From contig CAYXUL010000028.1 in assembly GCA_964468475.1 (NCBI GenBank), forward strand, positions 1 to 36,793: DNA of 36,793 nt, in the 5' to 3' direction. Positions 22,472 to 29,304 of this stretch are shown here, piece by piece. Position numbers and translations under genes: made by a program. A model generated the notes under the pieces. The model saw nothing but the letters and a program-made list of their open reading frames with translations. It was not told the DNA's origin and searched no databases. Every line of letters starts with the position of its first letter. The stretch's first letter is position 1. The DNA is from JBECKX01 sp964468475. Its GTDB lineage: Bacteria > Zixibacteria > MSB-5A5 > CAIYYT01.

Positions 22472-24027
22472 CAGAGAGAAAGAAAACATACACACCGCAG
22501 GATACCAGCCAGCTCGATTATAATCGCGAGCTGGGCGAACCGGGCAATTATCCCTTTACGCGCGGCATTTACCCGGAAATGTACACTAAGCGCTTCTGGA
22601 CTATGCGTCAGTATGCCGGTTACGCGACCGCGCACGAATCAAATGAGCGTTACAAATATCTGCTTTCGCAGGGGCAGACCGGTTTGTCGGTGGCGTTTGA
22701 TCTGCCGACACAGATCGGCTACGACTCCGATGACCCGCTGGCGGAAGGCGAGGTCGGCAAGACCGGTGTGGCAATCGATACCCTCGCTGATTTTGAGACA
22801 CTGTTCGACGGGATACCGTTGGATCAGGTATCAACCTCAATGACCATCAATTCCACAGCTGCAATACTGCTGTCAATGTATGTCGCGGTGGCGCGCAAAC
22901 AGGGAGTCGCCGACGAGAAGATACGTGGAACTGTTCAGAATGACCTGCTGAAGGAATTTATTGCGCGTGGCACTTATATATATCCCCCCAAGCAGTCGAT
23001 GCGGCTGATCACCGATATTTTCGCCTTTACCAGAGATCACTTGCCCAACTACAATGCGATCTCGATTTCGGGCTATCATATTCGTGAAGCGGGCGCCACT
23101 GCCACGCAGGAGGTTGCTTTTACGCTCGCCAACGCCATCGAGTATGTAGAGCAGGCGCTTAAAGCAGGTTTGAAGATTGATGATTTCGCTCCGAGGCTGT
23201 CGTTTTTCTTCTGCTCACAACAGGACTTTTTTGAGGAAGTCGCCAAGTTTCGAGCGGCACGGCGTATCTGGGCGCGGCTGATGAAAGAGAAATTCGGAGC
23301 TAAAGACCCCAGGTCGATGATGCTGCGCTTCCACACGCAGACTGCGGGTGTGTCACTCATGGCGCAGCAGCCGGAAGTCAACACGATCAGGACTACTCTG
23401 GAGGCAATGTCGGCGGTATTGGGCGGGACGCAATCGCTGCATACGAATTCGCACGACGAGGCTCTGGCGCTGCCGACCACCAAATCGGCACAACTGGCAC
23501 TGCGGATACAGCAGGTGATTGCCTATGAGAGCGGTGTTACCGATACCGTCGATCCGCTGGCGGGAAGCTACTTTATCGAATCGCTTACGGATGGAATCGA
23601 GAAGGGCGTCGACGACTACCTTGCGAAAATTGCCAAGCTGGGCGGGTCGCTCAAAGCGATTGAGGAAGGATTCTTCCAGTCAGAGATTCAGAAATCAGCC
23701 TACGAGTATCAACTGAAGGTGGAATCGGGCGAGCGAGTGGTTGTAGGAGTGAATAAGTTCCACATTGAAGATGCCGAGAAAGTGGAGATTCAGAAAATCT
23801 CGGAGAAATCGCGCCGCGAGCAGGTTTCGCGGTTGAATGAAGTCAGAAAGAATCGTGATAACAAGACAGTGGAGAAGTTGCTGGATGCCCTGGGTGAGGC
23901 TGCGGCAGGCAAGATCAATCTGATTCCGATTATTCTGGAATGTGTTGAGGCCTACGCCTCGGTGGGGGAGATATCGAATACGTTGCGGGAGGCGTGGGGC
24001 GAGTACCGCGAGAATATAGTGGTGTAG
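22468..24027 (+). CDS. mcmA1: Methylmalonyl-CoA mutase, catalytic (alpha-type) subunit
   Basis: 519 residues, starting at GTG 22468, which overlaps the carrier-protein stop (GTGA). The TIM-barrel half is intact: GIYPEMYTKRFWTMRQYAG, TGLSVAFDLPTQIGYDSD, NDLLKEFIARGTYIYPP, SISGYHIREAGA and the QSLHTNSHDEALALP segment. Relative to the Propionibacterium enzyme (numbering offset of 40), Tyr49, Arg167 and His204 match Tyr89, Arg207 and His244; the first two favour methylmalonyl-CoA over isobutyryl-CoA. There is no B12-binding domain with a D-x-H-x-x-G motif, so a separate small subunit must be supplied from elsewhere. It converts (R)-methylmalonyl-CoA and succinyl-CoA. Confidence 0.95.
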   Translation: MTERKKTYTPQDTSQLDYNRELGEPGNYPFTRGIYPEMYTKRFWTMRQYAGYATAHESNERYKYLLSQGQTGLSVAFDLPTQIGYDSDDPLAEGEVGKTGVAIDTLADFETLFDGIPLDQVSTSMTINSTAAILLSMYVAVARKQGVADEKIRGTVQNDLLKEFIARGTYIYPPKQSMRLITDIFAFTRDHLPNYNAISISGYHIREAGATATQEVAFTLANAIEYVEQALKAGLKIDDFAPRLSFFFCSQQDFFEEVAKFRAARRIWARLMKEKFGAKDPRSMMLRFHTQTAGVSLMAQQPEVNTIRTTLEAMSAVLGGTQSLHTNSHDEALALPTTKSAQLALRIQQVIAYESGVTDTVDPLAGSYFIESLTDGIEKGVDDYLAKIAKLGGSLKAIEEGFFQSEIQKSAYEYQLKVESGERVVVGVNKFHIEDAEKVEIQKISEKSRREQVSRLNEVRKNRDNKTVEKLLDALGEAAAGKINLIPIILECVEAYASVGEISNTLREAWGEYRENIVV

Positions 24028-24113
24028 GCGGGCGCTGGTCTTGAACTTGGTATCCGTGTGCCATTCAAGGCGATGTAGTTCTTATACTTTTATGGCTGAG
24101 AAGCTGGCACGCG

Positions 24114-24195
24114 TCATGCCGACGAAAGTCGGCATCCAGTATAGAAACTTGTGACTACAGTCTCTTAGACTGGATTCCGGCTTCCGCCGGAATGA
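24114..24195. repeat. REP/MITE-like paired palindromic element
   Basis: Two hairpins face each other. The left reads TCATGCCGACGAAAGTCGGC then ATCCAG (24114-24139), the right CTGGATTCCGGCTTCCGCCG then GAATGA (24170-24195). Each is a palindrome with a four-base loop (GAAA, TTCC), and their outer ends are inverted copies of each other (TCAT.CCG...CCAG against CTGG...CGG.ATGA). This layout matches the short CCGG-rich extragenic repeats found between genes in many bacteria. A function in mRNA 3' stability is possible. Confidence 0.75.
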
Positions 24196-24327
24196 TGTGC
24201 TTGGATTGCGTGAGGAATAGAAACAGCGCGCGCACACTATGATCTTTCTAACGTCTCTCCCGCAGATTAGTGGCAAAGCCACGGGATTCCCCGCAACGCT
24301 GTGAGAAGGTCGCGGCATTATCTGGAG

Positions 24328-24333
24328 AAGGAG
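24328..24333 (+). promoter_or_regulatory. Ribosome-binding site that fixes the epimerase start at CTG
   Basis: AAGGAG at 24328-24333 lies 7 bases before CTG 24341. No ATG, GTG or TTG occurs in frame between the upstream in-frame stop (24302-24304) and the conserved N-terminus. Confidence 0.65.
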
Positions 24334-24340
24334 AATATCT

Positions 24341-24742
24341 CTGAACGAAAGAAATATCCGCCATATTGCCATCGCGGTCAAAAACCTTGAGAAGGCAAAA
24401 CAACTGTTTTCACTCTTGGGTGCGGCGAAGGTTGGAGAGACGATCGAGGTCTCTGATCAGAAGATAATCTGCTGCTTCATCGAGACTGGCGGTACGAAAA
24501 TAGAGCTGATCCAACCAACCGCAGGCAATGTCGGGGTCGCCAAATTCCTCGAAAAGCGCGGCGAGGGGCTTCACCATATCTGCCTTGGCGTCAAAGACAT
24601 AGAAGACACACTTAAAGAATTAAGTGAAAGCGGAATCGAACTGATTGACGAGACTCCCCGCCCCGGTGCGGAAGGGCATCGCATCGCTTTCCTTCATCCC
24701 AGGTCCACCGGCGGAGTGCTGATTGAGCTGGAGGAAGAGTAA
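24341..24742 (+). CDS. mce: Methylmalonyl-CoA epimerase with apparent CTG start
   Basis: The frame from CTG 24341 gives 133 residues, the usual length of the family, beginning (M)NERNIRHIAIAVKNLEKAK. The first ATG/GTG/TTG in frame, near 24416, would remove about 25 residues including the metal-ligand histidine His8. Expected cobalt/zinc ligands are all present: His8 in RHIAIAV, Gln in IELIQP, His in GLHHICLGV and Glu in GVLIELEEE. The enzyme interconverts (S)- and (R)-methylmalonyl-CoA, linking the carboxylase product to the mutase. The mutase gene is 313 bp upstream with a repeat element between, so co-transcription is possible but not certain. CTG starts are rare; a sequencing error at this base is the alternative. 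Confidence 0.9.
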   Translation: MNERNIRHIAIAVKNLEKAKQLFSLLGAAKVGETIEVSDQKIICCFIETGGTKIELIQPTAGNVGVAKFLEKRGEGLHHICLGVKDIEDTLKELSESGIELIDETPRPGAEGHRIAFLHPRSTGGVLIELEEE

Positions 24743-24897
24743 GTAACTCCAATCTGCCTCAAATACCTTTCCGAACAAGGCCTTTCTCCTCATTCTCAAA
24801 CTATTACAACAACATCGACCAGTTTACTTCGTATTAACTCCAAGATATGGCTGCACTTATGTTTAGGCGAAATTCGCCCGGACAAGGCAGCTGTGAG

Positions 24898-24916
24898 ACA
24901 TTGTGCTTGACAATGT
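24898..24916. promoter_or_regulatory. Possible operator dyad over the nuo promoter
   Basis: ACATTGT and ACAATGT form a perfect 7-bp inverted repeat with a 5-base spacer. It covers the -35 box TTGACA at 24907-24912, where a bound regulator would compete with RNA polymerase. A second palindrome, GGCGAA-A-TTCGCC, lies upstream at 24866-24878. Confidence 0.4.
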
Positions 24917-24934
24917 GAAAAATCCCACTAACTT
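24907..24934 (+). promoter_or_regulatory. Likely promoter of the nuo operon
   Basis: TTGACA at 24907-24912 and TAACTT at 24929-24934, 16 bases apart, about 27 bp before the nuoA start. GATAAT at 24940-24945 is a better -10 hexamer but too far from this -35. Confidence 0.5.
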
Positions 24935-24961
24935 TGCGGGATAATTTGTGGAGGGATTTGA

Positions 24962-25324
24962 GTGTCAACCTTCGAAACATACTTCCCACTCGCTTTTCAG
25001 GTCTTTCTGGCCGTAGTAATCGGCGCGGCAATGTTCATTGTCTCCTCCCTGCTGGGGAAGAGGACACAGAGCAAGGTCAAAGGTGAGGCGTATGAGTGCG
25101 GAATCGAGGTGACCGATGACACCCGCCACCGCCATCCGATAAAGTTCTACCTGGTGGCGATCCTCTTTATCGTTTTTGATCTCGAAACAGTCTTCCTGTT
25201 TCCCTGGGCAGTCAGCTACGATCTTCTGGGTGTCTTTGGATTGATCGAAATGACAGTCTTCATCCTTATCCTGTTAGTGGGCTACATCTATATCGTGAAG
25301 AAGGGAGCTCTCAAATGGGATTAG
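24962..25324 (+). CDS. nuoA: NADH-quinone oxidoreductase subunit A
   Basis: 120 residues from GTG 24962, with GGAGGG about seven bases upstream. Three membrane segments are visible (about 8-30, 62-82, 87-111). Family motifs are YECGIE in the first loop and the FDLETVFLFPW segment in the second membrane helix. NuoA lies at the junction of the membrane and peripheral arms near the quinone site. First gene of the operon; overlaps nuoB by 10 bp. Confidence 0.97.
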   Translation: MSTFETYFPLAFQVFLAVVIGAAMFIVSSLLGKRTQSKVKGEAYECGIEVTDDTRHRHPIKFYLVAILFIVFDLETVFLFPWAVSYDLLGVFGLIEMTVFILILLVGYIYIVKKGALKWD

Positions 25325-25812
25325 AGGAGAAGATTCCTGATGGCATAATACTGGCGACAGCGGAAAAAGTCGTAAACTGGGGACGTACTAAATCGATGTG
25401 GCCGTTCGGCTTCGGGCTGGCCTGCTGTGCGATCGAGATGATCTCCGCTTTCAGCCCCAAATACGACCTGGCTCGCTTCGGTATGGAAGTGATGCGCCCA
25501 TCGCCCCGACAGGCGGATTTGATGATTGTTGCCGGGCGTGTTTCGAATAAGATGGCGCCGGTTGTCAAGCGCCTGTACGATCAGATGCCCAACCCCAAGT
25601 GGGTGATTTCGATGGGTGCTTGTGCCTCCTGCGGGGGGATATTCAATAACTATGCAATCTTACAGGGGGTGGACAAGGTGATCCCGGTAGATATCTATGT
25701 GCCGGGCTGTCCGCCGCGTCCCGAGCAGTTGATCGACGGAATCGTGAAACTGCATGAATTAGTGAAGAAACAGAAACTAAAGGAATCTGAGGAGCAGAAG
25801 AAAAGCGCGTAA
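25315..25812 (+). CDS. nuoB: NADH-quinone oxidoreductase subunit B
   Basis: 165 residues. It carries the ligands of cluster N2, the last iron-sulfur cluster before quinone: adjacent Cys37-Cys38 in GLACCAIEM, Cys103 in MGACASCGG and Cys132 in VPGCPPRPEQL. MRPSPRQADLMIVAG is also conserved. The Lys/Glu-rich tail (about 150-165) is ordinary for the family. The start overlaps nuoA. Confidence 0.97.
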   Translation: MGLEEKIPDGIILATAEKVVNWGRTKSMWPFGFGLACCAIEMISAFSPKYDLARFGMEVMRPSPRQADLMIVAGRVSNKMAPVVKRLYDQMPNPKWVISMGACASCGGIFNNYAILQGVDKVIPVDIYVPGCPPRPEQLIDGIVKLHELVKKQKLKESEEQKKSA

Positions 25813-25847
25813 ATCGCGCCTTCTGCTGCTGATTTTCGCAACAGATA

Positions 25848-26348
25848 ATGCACGCTGCAACGCGGGACAAACTCAAATCAAACTTCGGGGACCGCCTCCA
25901 AGAGGTCACGGATGCTTTCGAAGAGCTGGCGGTCAAGGTGTCAAAGGAAGACCTGCTCGATGTCGTGCGATTCCTGCGCGATGATGCTGAGCTGCAGTAC
26001 ACGCATCTCTCGGATGTCACGGCGACCGACTGGCCTGACGATGAGAAGCGTCACGAGCTGATCTATCACCTGTATTCCTATGAAATTCATGAGTACATTC
26101 GGATAAAGGTGCGGGTCGCCGAGGGAGAACATGCTCCTACTCTCTGTAACGACTGGGATTGCGCCAACTGGCTGGAGCGCGAGGTCTACGACATGTTTGG
26201 CGTGCTCTTTGAGGGTCACCCGGATCTGCGCCGCATCCTGATGTGGGATGATTTCGAAGGCCACCCGCTTCGCAAGGACTATCCCCTCACTTATGAACGC
26301 CCGCAATTCAGTTTCAATAAGGACAACCCGCCGGAGGTCATCAAGTAA
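25848..26348 (+). CDS. nuoC: NADH-quinone oxidoreductase subunit C
   Basis: 166 residues from the ATG at 25848, with no strong ribosome-binding site in the 35-bp gap after nuoB. The C-terminal 30-kDa signature is clear: WLEREVYDMFGVLFEGHPDL followed by HPLRKDYPL. NuoC is a separate protein here rather than fused to NuoD as in E. coli. It packs against NuoD in the connecting part of the peripheral arm. Its stop overlaps the nuoD start by one base (TAATG). Confidence 0.95.
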   Translation: MHAATRDKLKSNFGDRLQEVTDAFEELAVKVSKEDLLDVVRFLRDDAELQYTHLSDVTATDWPDDEKRHELIYHLYSYEIHEYIRIKVRVAEGEHAPTLCNDWDCANWLEREVYDMFGVLFEGHPDLRRILMWDDFEGHPLRKDYPLTYERPQFSFNKDNPPEVIK

Positions 26349-27520
26349 TGGTTGAAGCCAAACGGATGACCATCAACCTGGGGCCGCAGCACCCGGCTAC
26401 GCACGGGGTGTTGCGCGTGATTCTCGAGCTGGATGGCGAGACGGTAACGAAGTGCATTCCTGAGATCGGTTATCTGCACACCGGTATCGAAAAAACCGCC
26501 GAAGCCAAGCTGTATTATAAAGCGCTCCCAATGACCGACCGGATGGATTACCTGGCGCCGATGTCGAACAACCTCGGATATTGCCTGGGGGTGGAGAAGC
26601 TGTTTGGAGTCGAAATCCCGGAGAAGGCACAATGGGTGCGGGTATTGCTGGCTGAAGCGACGCGGCTGAACTCTCATCTCGTCTGGCTCGGTACTCATGC
26701 GCTTGATCTGGGCGCAATGAGCATGGTGCTTTATGCTTTCCGCGAGCGTGAAGATGTGATCAAGCTATACGAGGCCGTTTCCGGCCAGCGGATGATGTCG
26801 ACGTATTTCCGCGTCGGGGGACTGGCGCAGGACTTGCCGGCTGATTTTGAGCAGTTGGTACGGATACTGCTCAAGAATATGAAAGTCAGGGTGCAGGAGT
26901 ATGAGGATATCCTGACCAATAACCGTATCTGGCGCAATCGCACCATCGGCGTTGGCAAGATCAGCAAAGAAGAAGCGGTCAAATCAGGATTGACCGGACC
27001 GTTGCTGCGCGCTTCGGGAGTAAAGCATGATTTGCGGAAAGCCAGGCCGTACTCCAGTTATGAGAAGTTTGAGTTTGAGATACCGACATCCGAACGTTGC
27101 GACTCCTTTGGTCGTTACGAAGTCCGTATGGAGGAAATGCGGCAATCGCTGCGGATAATCGAGCAGGCGATTGACGGGATGCCGAGCGGTCGTTATCGCG
27201 CCCGCGCACCGGGAATCGTGCTGCCGACCAAGGAGGAATGCCTCTATTCCATGGAGGCGATGATCTATCACTTCAAGCTGATAACGCAGGGATACAGCCC
27301 TCCGAAAGGCGAGGTCTATGTTACGATCGAGTCACCCAAGGGAGAGATCGGGTTTTATTTCGTGTCGGACGGCTCGCCCCGCCCGTATCGAATGCGGGTG
27401 CGGCCACCCAGTTTCGTGAACATCGCAGCTCTGCCAAAACTGGTGATCGGTGGCTTGCTTTCGGACGTGATTACCTGTATCGGTTCAGTTGATATCGTGC
27501 TTGGCGAGGTGGATCGGTGA
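26348..27520 (+). CDS. nuoD: NADH-quinone oxidoreductase subunit D
   Basis: 390 residues, the normal size of unfused NuoD. The N-terminal NLGPQHPATHGVLR contains the quinone-site histidines, and YLHTGIEK follows. The C-terminus holds ESPKGEIGFYFVSDG and the PYRMRVRPPSF motif of the 49-kDa family. It forms the quinone pocket with NuoB. It directly follows nuoC and precedes nuoE by 7 bp. Confidence 0.97.
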   Translation: MVEAKRMTINLGPQHPATHGVLRVILELDGETVTKCIPEIGYLHTGIEKTAEAKLYYKALPMTDRMDYLAPMSNNLGYCLGVEKLFGVEIPEKAQWVRVLLAEATRLNSHLVWLGTHALDLGAMSMVLYAFREREDVIKLYEAVSGQRMMSTYFRVGGLAQDLPADFEQLVRILLKNMKVRVQEYEDILTNNRIWRNRTIGVGKISKEEAVKSGLTGPLLRASGVKHDLRKARPYSSYEKFEFEIPTSERCDSFGRYEVRMEEMRQSLRIIEQAIDGMPSGRYRARAPGIVLPTKEECLYSMEAMIYHFKLITQGYSPPKGEVYVTIESPKGEIGFYFVSDGSPRPYRMRVRPPSFVNIAALPKLVIGGLLSDVITCIGSVDIVLGEVDR

Positions 27521-27527
27521 TGCTGAG

Positions 27528-28004
27528 ATGATATTATCGGACGAAACAAAGAGAAAAATTTCACAAGCTAAGGTGAAATACCCGAAGGCAAAGTCGGCGA
27601 TCCTGCCGGGCTTGCATGCCGCCTATGAGCAGCTTGGGTATCTCAGCGACGAGATGTACAAGGAAATCGCAGAGGTGCTGGGTGTGAAGTTCATCGAAGT
27701 CGCGGAAGCAGCATCGTTTTATACTCTGTTTCCCAAGGCGAAGCGCGGCAAGTACTACATCCAGGTTTGCCGCAACATTTCCTGCGCTCTGCTGGGATCG
27801 CATCACCTGACCAAATACCTGCTTGAGAAGACGGGCACCAAGCTAGGCGAGACCTCCTCTGACGGCCTGTTCACGGTCGTGGAGGTTGAGTGCCTGGGAA
27901 GCTGCTGTTCGGCTCCGATGATGCAGGTGAATGAGAAGTATTACGAGAATCTCACTATTGAGAAAGTTGACAAGCTGATAAATGACTGGCGCAACGCAGA
28001 ATAA
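27528..28004 (+). CDS. nuoE: NADH-quinone oxidoreductase subunit E
   Basis: 158 residues from the ATG at 27528, seven bases after the nuoD stop; an open frame reaching 27489 overlaps nuoD and is not preferred. The [2Fe-2S] ligands of cluster N1a are Cys81 and Cys86 in VCRNISCALLG and Cys122 and Cys126 in ECLGSCCSAP. Part of the NADH-oxidising module with NuoF and NuoG. The nuoF start lies 23 bp inside the end of this gene. Confidence 0.95.
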   Translation: MILSDETKRKISQAKVKYPKAKSAILPGLHAAYEQLGYLSDEMYKEIAEVLGVKFIEVAEAASFYTLFPKAKRGKYYIQVCRNISCALLGSHHLTKYLLEKTGTKLGETSSDGLFTVVEVECLGSCCSAPMMQVNEKYYENLTIEKVDKLINDWRNAE

Positions 28005-29304
28005 ATCGGACGCTAAGGAGACGCGCATCCTGCTGGAGCATATCGGTGATCCCGATCTGCACAAGATCGAGCACGCGATGGAATTGGGCGCTTACAAGGC
28101 CTGGCAAAAGGTGCTCAAGGAAGTGAAGCGCGAGGACCTGATACAGACGGTAAAAACTTCAGGCTTGCGCGGCCGGGGCGGCGCCGGATTCCCGACAGGT
28201 GTCAAATGGGGTTTCGTGCCGGCCAATTCACCGAAGCCGAAGTACCTCTGCTGTAACGCCGACGAGTCCGAACCCGGCACCTGCAAGGACAGGGTGCTGA
28301 TGGAAAACGACCCGCACTCGGTTATTGAGGGGTGCCTGATTGCCGCGTTCGCGATTGATTGCCATATCGCATTCTTCTATATCCGGGGCGAATATGATCT
28401 GAGCAAAAGGAGGATTGAGGCCGCAATTGCTGAGGCCTACGACAAAGGCTTTATCGGCAAGAACATCTTGGGCAGCGGCTACGACCTGGAACTGGTGTTG
28501 CACCGTGGTGGTGGTGCCTATATTTGCGGAGAGGAAACCGCGTTGCTCAGCTCACTGGAAGGCGATAAGGGACTGTCGCGCATCAAACCGCCGTTTCCGG
28601 CGGTAGAGGGTTTGTATGCCTGCCCGACTGTCGTAAACAACGTCGAGACACTGGCGAACCTGCGGCACATTGTGATGCGGGGTGGCGAGTGGTACGCCGG
28701 TATGGGAACCGAGAAATCGAAAGGCACTCGACTTTTCTCAGTCTCGGGACACGTCAAGAAACCAGCGAATTATGAGGTTGAACTGGGGACGACACTCCGC
28801 GATTTGATATATGGCCTGGCGGGTGGAATCAAAGATGATAAGCCGCTGAAATGCGTGATACCGGGCGGATCTTCCACTCCCGTACTAATGCCGGATCAGC
28901 TGGATACGTCGCTCGATTTCGAGTCGATTGCCGCTGCCGGCTCAATGCTGGGCTCGGGTGGCGTGATTGTGATGCACGAGGACACCTGCATCGTCTGGGT
29001 TGCTGAGATTCTGGCACACTTCTATATGCATGAGTCGTGCGGCAAATGCACCCCGTGCCGTCAGGGAACAGGATGGCTCTATGAAATTCTGCATCGTATT
29101 GAACATGGTGAAGGGAGAATGGAGGATCTCGACACCCTGGAGGACCTTGCGGAAAACATCGAAGGCAACACGATTTGCGCGCTGGGAGATGCTGCTGCCG
29201 TGCCGGTGATATCGACATTGAAGCATTTTCGTGATGAGTACATTTACCATATCGAACACAAGAAGTGCAAATACAACAATGACTTCAGGCTGCCACCGCA
29301 ATGA
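27982..29304 (+). CDS. nuoF: NADH-quinone oxidoreductase subunit F (NADH/FMN binding)
   Basis: 440 residues. The glycine-rich nucleotide/FMN region GLRGRGGAGFPTGVKW is near residue 63, followed by CCNADESEPGTCKDR. A second glycine-rich segment is HRGGGAYICGEETALL. Cluster N3 ligands are Cys353, Cys356 and Cys359 in ESCGKCTPCRQG and Cys399 in ICALGD. It oxidises NADH and passes electrons through FMN to the cluster chain. It overlaps nuoE by 23 bp and nuoG by 4 bp (ATGA). Confidence 0.97.
   Translation: MTGATQNKSDAKETRILLEHIGDPDLHKIEHAMELGAYKAWQKVLKEVKREDLIQTVKTSGLRGRGGAGFPTGVKWGFVPANSPKPKYLCCNADESEPGTCKDRVLMENDPHSVIEGCLIAAFAIDCHIAFFYIRGEYDLSKRRIEAAIAEAYDKGFIGKNILGSGYDLELVLHRGGGAYICGEETALLSSLEGDKGLSRIKPPFPAVEGLYACPTVVNNVETLANLRHIVMRGGEWYAGMGTEKSKGTRLFSVSGHVKKPANYEVELGTTLRDLIYGLAGGIKDDKPLKCVIPGGSSTPVLMPDQLDTSLDFESIAAAGSMLGSGGVIVMHEDTCIVWVAEILAHFYMHESCGKCTPCRQGTGWLYEILHRIEHGEGRMEDLDTLEDLAENIEGNTICALGDAAAVPVISTLKHFRDEYIYHIEHKKCKYNNDFRLPPQ

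Larger units (their letters stand above)
24028..24340. other. Intergenic region between mutase and epimerase genes
   Basis: About 313 bases. It contains the paired palindrome at 24114-24195 and the epimerase ribosome-binding site at its right end. A GTGGC-AAA-GCCAC hairpin lies at about 24269-24281. No gene is supported on either strand. Confidence 0.65.

Noticed and set aside
24255..24340. Segment resembling part of a cobalamin riboswitch (CCCCGCAACGCTGTGAGAAGG)
   Set aside because: The similarity is one short stretch; the B12-box sequence and the overall 200-nt architecture are absent, and the downstream gene is not B12-dependent.
24082..24381. 99-codon minus-strand open frame over the repeat element
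   Set aside because: It includes the palindromes and the epimerase N-terminus; its composition is typical of REP-derived spurious frames.
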